The translations under genes were made by a program, and so were the position numbers. A stretch of DNA of 64,000 nucleotides from positions 1,240,001 to 1,304,000 of the forward strand of contig CP073746.1 in the NCBI GenBank assembly GCA_024397995.1, read 5' to 3'. This DNA is from a bacterium SCSIO 12827 (GTDB lineage: Bacteria > Pseudomonadota > Alphaproteobacteria > Rhodospirillales > Casp-alpha2). How positions within the stretch are numbered: position 1 is the stretch's first letter; each line of letters opens with the position of its first letter. This document shows, piece by piece, positions 1 to 8,888 of the stretch. Under the pieces are notes generated by a model. The model searched no databases, had not been told where the DNA came from, and saw only the letters and a list, made by a program, of their open reading frames with translations.

Positions 1-1225
1 GCAGGCGTGAGATGGTCGACTTGCCGGAGCCCGAGGGGCCGACGATGGCGACAGTTTTGCCCGCCGGCACGGTAAAGGAAATGTCGTTCAGAACCTCGCG
101 CCGGGCATCATAGGCGAAGGACACGTTCTCGAACCGCAGTTCACCGCCCTTGATCGCCAGCGGGGCTGCGCCGGGGGTGTCGGCGACTTCGGGGTTTTCA
201 TCAAGCAGACGGAACATCTGTTCCATGTCGATCAGCGATTGTTTGATCTCGCGATAGACGAACCCCAGGAAGTTGAGCGGCATGTACAGCTGAATCAGGT
301 AGGCGTTGACCATGGCGAAGTCGCCGATGGTCATGGTGCCGGCAACCACGCCCTCTGCGGCCATCCACATGATTATCGTCAGGCCGACGGCGATGATGGC
401 GCCTTGGCCGATGTTGAGCAGGGCCAGGGAGGTGTTGGACTTCACCGCCGCGTCCTCATAGCGCGCCAGGGCCTTGTCGAAACGCCTGCTTTCGTGATCC
501 TCGTTGCCGAAGTACTTCACCGTCTCGAAGTTCAGCAGACTGTCGATGGCCTTGGTGTTGGCCTCGTTGTCGGTGTCGTTCATGGTGCGGCGGAACTGGA
601 TACGCCATTCCGTGACGGCCAATGTCCAGAAGATGTAGATGCCGATGGTCAGGAACGCGACCAACGCCATCCAAATGCCGAACAGGTACCACAGGATGCC
701 GCAGGTCAGGACGACCTCGACCAGGGTCGGGACGACGTTGAACAGCATGAAGCGGAGCAAGAATTCAATGCCCTTGGTGCCGCGTTCCACCGCGCGGCTG
801 ACGCCGCCGGTTTTGCGGTCCAGGTGGAAGCGCAGGCTGAGCCGGTGCAGGTGGCGGAAGGTCTTGAGCCCGGCCTGGCGAATGGCGCGTTGGGCGACCT
901 TGGCGAACACGGCATCGCGCAGTTCGCCCAGGGCCTGGGACAGCACGCGGGCGACACCATAAGCGACCAGAATCATGACCGGCACGACGATCACCGCGCC
1001 GTCCTTCATGTCCAGGGCGTCGATCGCCTGCTTGTAGACGTAAGGGACGGCGACGCTGGCACCCTTGGCCGCGGCAAGAAAGACCATCGCGAGCACGACG
1101 CGCAGACGCAAGGATGTTTCCCCCGGGGGCCATAAGTAGGGCGCCAGGGTCTTGATGGTCTGCCAGTCGTTCCGGCGGGGGCTATTGGCGGGGTCAGCGT
1201 GATCGCGCCGCATGGGCCGTGTCAT
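1..1225 (-). CDS. Atm1-type ABC exporter, fused permease/ATPase (C-terminus outside window)
   Basis: The gene runs off the left edge; about 408 residues are visible. An N-terminal six-helix ABC exporter domain (about residues 30-330) is followed by the start of the nucleotide-binding domain, ending in a Walker A motif GPSGSGKST near positions 15-41. Hallmarks of the Atm1/HMT1 branch are visible: LLNFETVKYFGNE, SLALLNIGQG and LSLRFHLDRKTGGVSRAVERG. Family knowledge: Atm1-type exporters move glutathione-linked or metal-thiolate substrates out of the cytoplasm and act as homodimers in the inner membrane. ATG at 1225 is followed by a second in-frame ATG at 1213; neither has a strong ribosome site. 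Signature and Walker B motifs lie outside the window. Confidence 0.9.
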   Translation of the reverse strand, partial: MTRPMRRDHADPANSPRRNDWQTIKTLAPYLWPPGETSLRLRVVLAMVFLAAAKGASVAVPYVYKQAIDALDMKDGAVIVVPVMILVAYGVARVLSQALGELRDAVFAKVAQRAIRQAGLKTFRHLHRLSLRFHLDRKTGGVSRAVERGTKGIEFLLRFMLFNVVPTLVEVVLTCGILWYLFGIWMALVAFLTIGIYIFWTLAVTEWRIQFRRTMNDTDNEANTKAIDSLLNFETVKYFGNEDHESRRFDKALARYEDAAVKSNTSLALLNIGQGAIIAVGLTIIMWMAAEGVVAGTMTIGDFAMVNAYLIQLYMPLNFLGFVYREIKQSLIDMEQMFRLLDENPEVADTPGAAPLAIKGGELRFENVSFAYDARREVLNDISFTVPAGKTVAIVGPSGSGKSTISRL

Positions 1226-1447
1226 CCTGAAAAAGAAGTCGGTTCATATAGTTGGGTTTACGCGGGCCGATCGCAAGCAACGATGTCGACTAAAGTCATA
1301 TAAGGAACGCCGAATAATCCGTGTATAAGCCGGGTCAATTGGACAAACAGTCAAATAACGCACCACGAAAACGTGTCGCGGTGTTCAGGTTTTTGTCAGT
1401 TTAAGCTGTAGGATTGCCCTAGGGGGCAAAAGTTTGGATAGTGGCCC

Positions 1448-2002
1448 ATGAGCCTTGAAACGAGTTGGGAAAGCGTCCCGGCATCCGCCGGTCATAAAGC
1501 ATCGATGAGCGACGGATACGACTTCAGCGCATTGCGGATTTTGGTGGTGGACGACAGCTTCCACATGCGGGAGCTTGTGCGCACCTTCCTTGAAGGATTC
1601 GGAATCAAGGAAGTCACGGTGTCGTCGGATGCCGAGGAAGCTTATGACCTTGTGGTCAACATGGACCCGGACCTGATCATCACCGATTGGAACATGGCGC
1701 CGGTGTCGGGGTTGGAGTTCGTTGAGCGCATCCGCAAGGGCGCCAACGTGCCCAATCGGTTTGTGCCGATCATCATGCTGACCGGTTACACGGAAATGAA
1801 GCGGGTCGAGGAAGCGCGCGACGCCGGCATCAATTCCTTTCTGGCCAAGCCGATCTCGGCAGCGTCCCTGTACAAGCGTTTGGTCACTTCGGTGCAGGAC
1901 AAGCGCCAATACGTGGAATCCACGGGCGGATATTTCGGCCCGGATCGTCGGTCGACCAAGCGGCGCGAATTTCGCGGCAAAGAACGACGCGGCGGGGCAT
2001 AA
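1448..2002 (+). CDS. Single-domain response regulator (CheY-like) with GPDRR tail
   Basis: A receiver domain fills residues 28-150: acidic pair D35/D36, phospho-acceptor D80 in LIITDWN, T112 in MLTGYT and K134 in FLAKP. There is no output domain; the C-terminus is a basic tail with FGPDRR and KERR. A second in-frame ATG at 1505 begins right at the receiver (MSDGYDFSALR), so the first 19 residues may not be translated. The gene lies 8 bp before an Hpt-like gene, so the two probably form a phosphorelay unit. The partner kinase is not adjacent; a histidine kinase at 40.5 kb is a candidate only by presence. A second regulator with the same GPDRR tail lies at 30.1-30.7 kb. Confidence 0.9.
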   Translation: MSLETSWESVPASAGHKASMSDGYDFSALRILVVDDSFHMRELVRTFLEGFGIKEVTVSSDAEEAYDLVVNMDPDLIITDWNMAPVSGLEFVERIRKGANVPNRFVPIIMLTGYTEMKRVEEARDAGINSFLAKPISAASLYKRLVTSVQDKRQYVESTGGYFGPDRRSTKRREFRGKERRGGA

Positions 2003-2010
2003 GCACAATC

Positions 2011-2496
2011 ATGGCAGAAACCCGCTTCCTGAAGCCGCAGAAGCACATCAGCCAGAAGGTTCGTCCCGGTGGGCCGTCCATGGAACAGGCGATCCTGCAG
2101 GCGGTGAATGCCGCCGACGACCTGATCGGGCAATATCAGGGTTGGGCGGTCGATGACCTGGAAAAACTCTGGCAGTCCTTTGTCGAGACCTCACGGTCCG
2201 GGCGGGCCGACCCGGCGCGGCTCAAGCAGCTTTACGACATGACGCACGAGGCCCGCGGGCAGGGCGGCAGCTTCGGCTTTCCCCTGATTTCCGTGGTCGG
2301 TGATTCGATGTGCAAGTATTTGGAAGGGCGGCCACGCCTGAAGGCCCGCGATCTTGATGTCATTCGCGTTCACATCATGGCCATGAAGGCCGTGTTCCGG
2401 CAGGGCCTGAAAGGCCATCAGGGGGCGCTGAGCAAGGAACTGCACGAACTTCTCGGCATGTTCCGCGCCAAGGTCGCGCAACAGCAGGCCGGCTGA
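2011..2496 (+). CDS. Hpt-like phosphotransfer protein
   Basis: A 161-residue, largely helical protein. The segment THEARGQGGSFGFPLI places a histidine (H79) in a context like Hpt helices (H-x-L/A-K/R-G-x-A/G), and charged helices flank it. It follows the response regulator by 8 bp on the same strand, which supports a role as phosphodonor or phosphoacceptor for that protein. The fit to the Hpt consensus is imperfect: HEARGQG rather than HxLKGxA. Some alphaproteobacterial proteins of this shape are annotated only as hypothetical. The direction of phosphotransfer cannot be read from sequence. Confidence 0.65.
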   Translation: MAETRFLKPQKHISQKVRPGGPSMEQAILQAVNAADDLIGQYQGWAVDDLEKLWQSFVETSRSGRADPARLKQLYDMTHEARGQGGSFGFPLISVVGDSMCKYLEGRPRLKARDLDVIRVHIMAMKAVFRQGLKGHQGALSKELHELLGMFRAKVAQQQAG

Positions 2497-2530
2497 CGCC
2501 GGCCCGCCGCCGCATCCTCAAGAGTATTCC

Positions 2531-2800
2531 TTAGAATTCAGCCCGTTCGAGAAACCCGGTCTGCGCCAGATGGGCGTCGAAGATCAGGTAGTCGCGCACC
2601 TTGTAGCGGCGCGCCAGTTCCCGTTCGGCGGCCTTGAAGGGGTTTTCGCCCCGCCGCGCGGCAAATGTCCGCGTCATGCGGCGACCGAGCGCCTGGTTCT
2701 TCAGAACGGGATAGTAGGTAACCTCGACCGTTTCCCGGTCGGGTTGGTCGAAGCCGGTGTCCGGCTGCGGGAGGGCTTGGGCTTGGTGGTGGGCGTTCAT
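2531..2800 (-). CDS. Small SOS-box-controlled protein of unknown function (89 aa)
   Basis: The start is ATG at 2800, six bases after a GGAG ribosome site; a longer reading to 2824 would need a TTG codon and is unlikely. The protein is soluble and basic in the middle (RRMTRTFAARRGENPFKAAERELARRYKVRD), with no signal peptide or membrane helix, and I recognise no family. Its promoter carries a TTGACA -35 box overlapped by a GAAC-N7-GAAC LexA-type site ending about 28 bp before the start codon, so DNA damage probably induces it. It is a single-gene unit, convergent with the Hpt-like gene. Confidence 0.75.
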   Translation of the reverse strand: MNAHHQAQALPQPDTGFDQPDRETVEVTYYPVLKNQALGRRMTRTFAARRGENPFKAAERELARRYKVRDYLIFDAHLAQTGFLERAEF

Positions 2801-2827
2801 GGCAAACTCCAATCTGACTCCCAAAAT

Positions 2828-2851
2828 GTTCTTATTTTGTTCTCATGTCAA
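2828..2851 (-). promoter_or_regulatory. LexA (SOS) box overlapping a TTGACA -35 element
   Basis: On the + strand GTTC (2828-2831), seven bases, GTTC (2839-2842); on the minus strand GAAC-N7-GAAC. This is the direct-repeat SOS box of alphaproteobacteria. TTGACA sits at 2846-2851 on the minus strand, immediately upstream of the box, so bound LexA would cover the promoter of the 89-residue gene. Confidence 0.75.
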
Positions 2852-3089
2852 GAGCCTGTGGATAACTACGCTTGCAGGGCCTCATATTCAATAGGCCTTA
2901 AGTATGTATATCCTCCGTATAGGGTATATGCGGCATAATTATGACCATTAGGCACTATATATTGTGTTTATGCGCAGAGAGGGGATGTGGCCTGTCAGAT
3001 TCGCATGACGAACAGACATGGCGCCGCTGCTGGCGGGGGCCGGTGCGGTCCGTTTCGGCCGCCGGAACGGACGGATTCGCGAGGTTCCG

Positions 3090-3671
3090 TTAGCGGGATG
3101 GGGTGCTGCGGGCCGCGTGGGCCAGGCGGTCGACCGCTTCCGGGTGGGGGTCGTAGGCGCCGGTCCGGATGTAATGCTCGATGGTCGGGCACATGCGTGT
3201 GGCGAAGACGTCCTGCGGCATGCCGTCGTGGGCTTGGCGGGCGTTGTTCCGGCCGGGTGTCAGCAGATCAAGGATCCGCGTCGCGTCGGTGATGATGGCG
3301 GCGTGACGTGCCTGCCAGCGTACGATGTCGCGACGCATGTCGGTGGCGCAATCGCGCTTTGCGCGGGTCAGCACGCTGTCGTAGCTGTCGATCATCGCCG
3401 CGTAGACGAAGGCTTTTTGCGTGTCGGTCAGGCGAATGGTGTCGGGCACGCGGCCGTCCGGCATCAGGGTCAACTTGGCCGGAATGCCGCGCCGGGTGAA
3501 CGCGGCCGGGTTCCAGTCGTAGGCTCCGTCAGGGGCGGTTGCCGGCTCATCCATGGCGGGCGCTGCCGCTTGCGGGGCGACGGAGGGATGGTCGACGATG
3601 ATGCCGAGGAGCACCCGCAGGACGCCGAGAAACAGGATGCCTAATATTAAGAACCGTTCAATTGGTGTCAT
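3090..3671 (-). CDS. Membrane-anchored hypothetical protein (193 aa)
   Basis: An N-terminal hydrophobic helix (residues 6-26, FLILGILFLGVLRVLLGIIV) is followed by a Pro/Ala-rich linker to about residue 55 and a soluble domain with two cysteines (in RAKRDCATDM and ATRMCPTIEH). It is probably anchored in the inner membrane with the domain in the periplasm. I do not recognise the family. ATG at 3671 lies inside a 23-bp dyad (3655-3677) that might control expression. It shares its strand with the transglutaminase-like gene upstream, 59 bp away, and may be co-transcribed with it. Confidence 0.6.
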   Translation of the reverse strand: MTPIERFLILGILFLGVLRVLLGIIVDHPSVAPQAAAPAMDEPATAPDGAYDWNPAAFTRRGIPAKLTLMPDGRVPDTIRLTDTQKAFVYAAMIDSYDSVLTRAKRDCATDMRRDIVRWQARHAAIITDATRILDLLTPGRNNARQAHDGMPQDVFATRMCPTIEHYIRTGAYDPHPEAVDRLAHAARSTPSR

Positions 3672-3677
3672 TGAACG
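3655..3677. repeat. Inverted repeat CGTTCAAT-N7-ATTGAACG across a start codon
   Basis: Perfect 8-bp arms (3655-3662 and 3670-3677) with a seven-base spacer. The right arm contains the start codon of the gene read leftward from 3671. It could be an operator or an mRNA hairpin at the translation start; the sequence does not decide. Confidence 0.5.
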
Positions 3678-3730
3678 ACTTTAGGGAAATTGGTCGGAAA
3701 TGGCGATGGTATGGCACGCGAAATCGAAGA

Positions 3731-5035
3731 TTATCGGCGTCGGGTTCGGACAAGCACCATGCCGATGCTGACAAACGCCGCCAGGATGGTTGCCCAGCGC
3801 AGCCAATGGAACGTGTAGCCGCGTTGCAGCCCGATATAGAGCGTTGGTTCCAGCAGATAGCGCTGTAGACGATATGCCAGTTTTGTCGCGAACGGCGGGT
3901 TTATTTGATGAACGAACCGGTCATGCGCCCCCCAATATTGCAGGATTGCATTGCGTGTGAATACGCCGGCCAAGCTATGGCGAATGTCGGCGGAAAGCGG
4001 CGCGCGGGCTTCTCCGGATGCGGCGAGTTGGGTCGGCCATTTCGCCGCCGTATCCGATAGGGCGCCGCTGGAAATCAGGAACAGCATGTCGGCGGCGTTC
4101 AGCACGCCGCCGTCAGACCCGGTCAGATAGTCGATATTGTGGCTGAGGTCCGAGTAGGCCCAACGGCCCTGTTCGGCGACGAAGCTTTCCGTGAACGCAT
4201 GACTGCTCATAAGGACACCGTCGATGGTCCGGCCAGACCACACCAATCGTGTCGGAACCCCGGCAACGTTCAACAGAAAGGCTTTCATCAAGGCGCGTTG
4301 GCGGCAGAACAGGGGAATTCCTTCTCCCTCGGCCACATTCAGAACCTGCATCGGCGACATGGTATCCAGATCGGCGGGAGGTTGGCCTGATTTTATGCGC
4401 GCTGTAAGGCCGACCGAGACGGCGGTAATTTTCTCACGCGATGTCATGTCCGGCGTGATGCCGATGCGTTTGAGGAATTGTTGGGCCTGTGCCGTGTCGG
4501 CGGCGGGATAATCCTCAAGCGGTGGTATCCAGCGTGTGAAATCGGGGCCGGCCTGTTGTGCGACCTCCAGAGGCGCACGATATAGATTGATCAAATCCGG
4601 GTGCGGCGCATCTGTCGGTGCATCGGCCTGCGGCGTAAAGGCGATATCGAATTCCAGGGGGCGCGGAATGATCAAACCGGGGCAATCCTGGGGATCAACC
4701 CGATATATGTGGCGGCCCGGCACGAGGGGGATGACAGGAACCGGACTGTCGATGGTTTGCGTTGTGCCGTCGCCGCGGACAACCCGCCAGCGCCCGCACA
4801 TGCCGGCGTTGGTCAGAAGGACGGTCAGGCGGTTGCCGTTTTTATCGAAACCGGAAATGCGGGCCCCTGCAGAGGGTGGTGGGGCGTAAATCTCGCCAAG
4901 GGTCGCAGGCTGATATTCAAGCCACAGGAGATCGCCGCGAAAGACGAAGACGGCGATTGCGGCGGCACCGCTTATGCAGGCGGAAAGAAACCAGAACGGT
5001 GCGGCGGCGTAAGCCTTTCTGAGGGGCGTTGGCAA
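3731..5035 (-). CDS. Membrane-tethered transglutaminase-like protein
   Basis: 434 residues with an N-terminal hydrophobic helix (about 12-33), an extracytoplasmic region, a transglutaminase-like papain-fold core and a C-terminal transmembrane helix (about 408-428) ending in RTRRR. The catalytic triad is visible: Cys in PLFCRQRALM, His in MSSHAFTESF and Asp in WAYSDLSHN. Many bacterial members act as cysteine peptidases or peptide-bond-modifying enzymes at the envelope; the substrate is unknown. No ATG is available near the N-terminus: TTG at 5035 is preceded by GGAG nine bases upstream and is the best start. It follows guaA by 37 bp on the same strand and may be read through from it. Confidence 0.75.
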   Translation of the reverse strand: MPTPLRKAYAAAPFWFLSACISGAAAIAVFVFRGDLLWLEYQPATLGEIYAPPPSAGARISGFDKNGNRLTVLLTNAGMCGRWRVVRGDGTTQTIDSPVPVIPLVPGRHIYRVDPQDCPGLIIPRPLEFDIAFTPQADAPTDAPHPDLINLYRAPLEVAQQAGPDFTRWIPPLEDYPAADTAQAQQFLKRIGITPDMTSREKITAVSVGLTARIKSGQPPADLDTMSPMQVLNVAEGEGIPLFCRQRALMKAFLLNVAGVPTRLVWSGRTIDGVLMSSHAFTESFVAEQGRWAYSDLSHNIDYLTGSDGGVLNAADMLFLISSGALSDTAAKWPTQLAASGEARAPLSADIRHSLAGVFTRNAILQYWGAHDRFVHQINPPFATKLAYRLQRYLLEPTLYIGLQRGYTFHWLRWATILAAFVSIGMVLVRTRRR

Positions 5036-5072
5036 GACTGTTCGCTCCGGTTGGCGGGCCGGTCGCGCTCGG

Positions 5073-6665
5073 CTATTCCCACTCGATCGTGCCGGGCGGC
5101 TTCGACGTCACGTCGTAGACGACGCGGTTGATGCCCTTGACCTCGTTGATGATGCGGTTGGCCGTGCGGCCCAGGAATTCGTGGTCGAAGGGGTAGTAGT
5201 CCGCGGTCATGCCGTCGGTCGAGGTCACGGCGCGGAGCGCGCAGACGAAATCATAGGTCCGGGCATCGCCCATCACGCCCACGGTCTGCACCGGCAGCAG
5301 CACGGCGAAGGCCTGCCAGATGGTGTCGTACAGCCCGGCATTGCGGATTTCTTCCAGATAGATCACGTCGGCCTTGCGCAGGATGTCGAGCTTATCACGC
5401 GAGATCGCACCCGGAATGCGGATCGCCAGGCCGGGGCCGGGGAAGGGGTGGCGGCCGACGAAGGTTTCCGGCAGGCCCAATTCGCGGCCGAGCGCGCGGA
5501 CTTCGTCCTTGAACAGTTCGCGCAAGGGTTCGACCAGGGCCATGTCCATGCGTTCCGGCAGACCGCCCACATTGTGGTGGGATTTGATGGTGACGCTGGG
5601 CCCGCCCGTGAACGACACGCTTTCGATGACGTCGGGATACAGCGTGCCCTGGGCCAGGAACTTGGCGCCGCCGACGTTCTTGGCCTCTTCCTCGAACACG
5701 TCGATGAACAGCTTGCCGATGGTCTTGCGCTTGACCTCGGGGTCGGTCACGCCGTCCAGTTCGCCCAGGAACAGGTCCGAGGCGTCGCGATGGACAAGCG
5801 GAATGTTGTAGGTATCGCGGAACAGGGAGACGACCTGATCGGCCTCGCCCTCGCGCATCAGGCCGTGGTCGACGAACACGCAGGTCAGCTGATCGCCGAT
5901 CGCTTCGTGCAGCAGCACGGCGACGACGGAGGAATCGACACCGCCCGACAGCCCGCAGATCACCCGGCCGTCGCCGACCTGGTCGCGGACCTTCTGGATG
6001 GCTTCGTCCTTGAACGCGGCCATGGTCCAGTCGCCGGCGCAGCCCGCGATCTTGTGCACGAAATTGGCCAGCAACTTGGCCCCGTCGGGGGTGTGCACGA
6101 CCTCGGGGTGGAACTGCACGCCGAACATGCGCCCGCTATCGTGGGCGATGGCGGCGAAGGGCGAGCCGTCGGACACGGCGACGGGGCGGAACCCGTCCGG
6201 CACGCGGATGATCTTGTCGCCGTGGCTCATCCACACCTGATGCTTTTCGCCCTTGGCCCAGACGCCCGCGAACAGGGGGCAATCCTCGGTCACCTGGATG
6301 AAGGCGCGGCCGAATTCCCGGTGGTTGGAGGGTTCGACCTCGCCGCCGGTCTGGGCGACCATGGTCTGTTCGCCGTAACAGATGCCGAGCACGGGCAGGC
6401 TGCCCAGGGCCGAGGCCGCGTCGAACAGGGCCTGGGGCGCGCGGGGCGTCGTTTGTTCGTGGACCGAGGCCGGCCCGCCCGACAGAATCACGCCCTTGGG
6501 GCCGAACGCCTTGATGAAGGCTTCGTCGACGCTGTTGAAGGGGTGAATTTCGCAGTAAACGCCGGATTCCCGGACCCGGCGCGCGATCAATTGCGTCACC
6601 TGGGAGCCGAAATCGACGATCAGGATTTTTTCCGCGTGAAGATCGCTGTGTGATGCCTGAGACAT
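5073..6665 (-). CDS. guaA: GMP synthase (glutamine-hydrolysing)
   Basis: 530 residues, full length. The N-terminal class I glutamine amidotransferase carries nucleophile C96 in GICYGEQ (Met is commoner than Glu after Gly) and the His-Glu pair in [10 protein letters not shown]. The ATP pyrophosphatase domain has the PP-loop [11 protein letters not shown], and the C-terminal dimerisation domain ends in KPPGTIEWE. It converts XMP to GMP, the last step of guanine nucleotide synthesis, following GuaB (26.4-27.9 kb in this window). In several relatives guaB, an rsmB-like gene and guaA lie together; here they share a strand but are spread over 22 kb. Confidence 0.98.
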   Translation of the reverse strand: MSQASHSDLHAEKILIVDFGSQVTQLIARRVRESGVYCEIHPFNSVDEAFIKAFGPKGVILSGGPASVHEQTTPRAPQALFDAASALGSLPVLGICYGEQTMVAQTGGEVEPSNHREFGRAFIQVTEDCPLFAGVWAKGEKHQVWMSHGDKIIRVPDGFRPVAVSDGSPFAAIAHDSGRMFGVQFHPEVVHTPDGAKLLANFVHKIAGCAGDWTMAAFKDEAIQKVRDQVGDGRVICGLSGGVDSSVVAVLLHEAIGDQLTCVFVDHGLMREGEADQVVSLFRDTYNIPLVHRDASDLFLGELDGVTDPEVKRKTIGKLFIDVFEEEAKNVGGAKFLAQGTLYPDVIESVSFTGGPSVTIKSHHNVGGLPERMDMALVEPLRELFKDEVRALGRELGLPETFVGRHPFPGPGLAIRIPGAISRDKLDILRKADVIYLEEIRNAGLYDTIWQAFAVLLPVQTVGVMGDARTYDFVCALRAVTSTDGMTADYYPFDHEFLGRTANRIINEVKGINRVVYDVTSKPPGTIEWE

Positions 6666-6752
6666 GGGGTGCTTCTATCGCGAACCCACCCGTGAGTCAC
6701 GCCCGGAGATGTCCTGATACGTCGGAAAAATGCGGTTGCGGAAGGCGCCGGG

Positions 6753-7229
6753 CTACATGCGTGCCAGGCGGGCGCAGTTGACCGGGCGTTCGCCCACGCC
6801 TTGGTCGCCTGCGGCCATGAACACACGGTCGACAACATGGCGGCCGAGGGCGCTGTTGACGCGGTCGGCCAGCTTCTTGTCCAGGCCCGATGCGGCGATG
6901 TTCGGCCAGGAGAACGGCCCTCGCACATTGGTCTGCATGAAGGATTTGACTTCCATCTGGATGCGCGCGAGGTCACGGCAGAACTCGGTCCCCGCCTGCT
7001 TGTCGGTCACCCGGAAGGCGATGGAAATGGGCACCAGGGCCGATGATCCGCCCTGGTAATCGACCCGCGCCAAATAGGGCGAGACCTGCATGTCATAGAC
7101 CTGGCCGAGGCGCGCTGCCGATTGCGCGCCGACGCCGTCGATCGAGCCGCCCGGACCGAGAATCCAAACGGCGGCGACGGCCGCTGTCATCGTGCCGCCA
7201 AGAGCAGCCCCTGCAACATAGAGGTTCAC
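6753..7229 (-). CDS. Membrane-anchored hypothetical protein (158 aa), FliL-like layout
   Basis: The start is GTG at 7229, five bases after GGGGAG. One N-terminal helix (residues 5-27, AGAALGGTMTAAVAAVWILG) anchors a periplasmic domain with two cysteines (TEFCRDLARI and PVNCARLARM). The size and layout (TM helix, linker, a strand-rich stretch PISIAFRVTD, a helix ending in VNSALGRHVVDRVFM) resemble FliL-like proteins, but there are no flagellar neighbours and the match is only by shape. It lies 87 bp upstream of guaA on the same strand. Confidence 0.55.
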   Translation of the reverse strand: MNLYVAGAALGGTMTAAVAAVWILGPGGSIDGVGAQSAARLGQVYDMQVSPYLARVDYQGGSSALVPISIAFRVTDKQAGTEFCRDLARIQMEVKSFMQTNVRGPFSWPNIAASGLDKKLADRVNSALGRHVVDRVFMAAGDQGVGERPVNCARLARM

Positions 7230-7484
7230 CGTTGCTCCCCTTTATCCATGCCTCTCCCTACGCATCCACCAAGCATCCAATGGGAGGGTATGGTTAATAT
7301 TATCACTCAATCATGAACGTTGCCGCCCCTTTTTCAGGGATGTGCCGCTCAATGATGTAATTTATTGAATTCACGCCCATATATCTTGTGCCGAGCAGCG
7401 CGGCAGGGGCGTTCGGCGTTAACGGAATCGATACGGGATCCGGGGAAAATGGCCGCAATCGGGCCAGGGACAGGCAACGGACAC

Positions 7485-8417
7485 ATGGACATGACGGCAT
7501 TAAGATACGCATCCTGTTCGCTGGCGGCCGCCGTTCTGGCGGCCGTTCTGTCGGCCGGCCCCGCCGCCGCGCAAACCCCGCCGGGGGCCGCTTCGGAAGC
7601 GCCGCCGCCTGCCGCCAAGGCACGGATCACCAAACGGGACTGCCGCCGGGTGCTCCGCCATCAGCCCAGCGGCGACGTCGCCTACAAGCCGGGCGTCGAC
7701 GCGCGCGGCAAGGCCGTGGCCCCGGCGGATCTGTCGGGCGGCTTCAAGATGGTGCTGCCCGACGTCTTCGAATTCAACGTGACCAAGGACCTGACCGCCT
7801 ATCTGGGCGGGGCGGAGGATCAGTTGGCGGCGGATAAGGCCGCCGCCCTGGCCGCCGAAAAATCGGCCGCCGCGACGGACGCTGCCGTGTCGTCGGCCAC
7901 ACAATCCCTGGCCGCCGCCCAGACCACCTACGACAATGCCGCCGCCGCCGCCGAGGCCGCCACGACCGCCGCCGCCGCAGCACCCAATGACGCGGCCCTG
8001 GCCGAAGCCGCCGCCACGGCGACCGCCGCCGCCGAGACGGCGCAGACGGGACTTTCCGCCACACAGTCCTATTACACGGCGACCCAGAACGCGGCCTCCG
8101 CCAACGATGTGTCGGCGGCTCTGTCGGGCGCCAACGCGGCGCTCAGCGCGGCCGAAAGTGCGGGTTATGTCTCCGGCGCCGATGATCAGACCGCCGTCAC
8201 GGCCGCCGCGACGGCGGCCTCGGCCTCGACCGCCGCCGATGCGGCGGCCTTATCGGCGCGGGAAACCGTAGCGAAAAGTGCGGGGATGGAACTGAATGTC
8301 GGCACCGTGCGCTTCAACATCAACACCGGCGCCATGACTTTCAACGGTCAGCCCCTGAACGACGCCGCCACGGGCGAATTGGCGGTGATCTGTAAGGAAA
8401 TCCTGTCCGGCAAATAG
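7485..8417 (+). CDS. Secreted alanine-rich stalk protein (310 aa)
   Basis: ATG at 7485 begins a clear signal peptide (ALRYASCSLAAAVLAAVLSA, cleavage after GPAAA). The mature protein has a conserved-looking N-terminal part with a cysteine (ITKRDCRRVLRHQPSGDVAYKPGVDARG cut here as RDCRRVLRH and VAYKPGVD), then about 165 residues made mostly of Ala with Thr, Ser, Glu and Asp, and a C-terminal part (VGTVRFNINTG, MTFNGQPL) with a second cysteine. From memory, alphaproteobacterial proteins exist with similar end segments and no long alanine tract, so the middle may be an inserted helical stalk. It is probably periplasmic or surface-exposed; the function is unknown. Confidence 0.7.
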   Translation: MDMTALRYASCSLAAAVLAAVLSAGPAAAQTPPGAASEAPPPAAKARITKRDCRRVLRHQPSGDVAYKPGVDARGKAVAPADLSGGFKMVLPDVFEFNVTKDLTAYLGGAEDQLAADKAAALAAEKSAAATDAAVSSATQSLAAAQTTYDNAAAAAEAATTAAAAAPNDAALAEAAATATAAAETAQTGLSATQSYYTATQNAASANDVSAALSGANAALSAAESAGYVSGADDQTAVTAAATAASASTAADAAALSARETVAKSAGMELNVGTVRFNINTGAMTFNGQPLNDAATGELAVICKEILSGK

Positions 8418-8443
8418 GGCCGGGGGGCGCGGGCTGTCTTAGC

Positions 8444-8776
8444 CTAATAGCACTGCTTGCGCGCTTCGCGGCACTGGGTCTGGCAGGCCTTGTCCGACCC
8501 GCAGGCCTTGCGGCATTGCTTGAACAATGCCCCGCAGTCCTTCTGCCCCTGGCCCATGCCCGATCCCGAATTCCCCGCAACGCCGCATTGCATGGCGCAG
8601 GAGGCCTTGGCGTCCGCACCGTTCTGTTCGATGCAGTTGCTGAAACAGACATGGCCCGGGGCTTGGCCCAATTGTTCGCCGTGGAAGTGCAGCTTGCCCG
8701 TGTCATGGGCGCTGACCGTGGCGGGCAGAGCAAAGATCAGGGCGGCGACGGCCAGGGCGGCGAGCAGGCGTTTCAT
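8444..8776 (-). CDS. Secreted cysteine-rich small protein (110 aa)
   Basis: ATG at 8776 follows GGGAG; a longer frame upstream lacks a signal peptide. Residues 1-23 (MKRLLAALAVAALIFALPAT) form a signal peptide ending VSA-H. The mature part has ten or more cysteines, spaced C-x3-C (CFSNC, CAMQC, CRKAC, CQTQC) and ending in KQCY, plus an N-terminal His cluster HDTGKLHFHGE. This C-x3-C-rich pattern suggests disulfide pairing or metal binding in the periplasm. I do not recognise a named family. It is convergent with the alanine-rich gene, 26 bp away. Confidence 0.75.
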   Translation of the reverse strand: MKRLLAALAVAALIFALPATVSAHDTGKLHFHGEQLGQAPGHVCFSNCIEQNGADAKASCAMQCGVAGNSGSGMGQGQKDCGALFKQCRKACGSDKACQTQCREARKQCY

Positions 8777-8888
8777 GGGGGGCTCCCGATTTTTATGTGA
8801 TCGACGCCCCATGGTAGCGCGGGTGGGCGCAGGCGGAAACCGGATAGGTGATGCGGGCCACGAGGGGGGTTCCGTCCGGCCCGTCGGG

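Noticed and set aside
239-1135. Long + strand open frame across the Atm1-type gene
   Set aside because: It is antisense to a clear ABC exporter and has no recognisable motifs; in GC-rich coding DNA the reverse frame often stays open.
5181-6653. 490-codon + strand frame opposite guaA
   Set aside because: Antisense to a full-length GuaA with all motifs; low-complexity Gly/Ala/His/Asp content and no family match.
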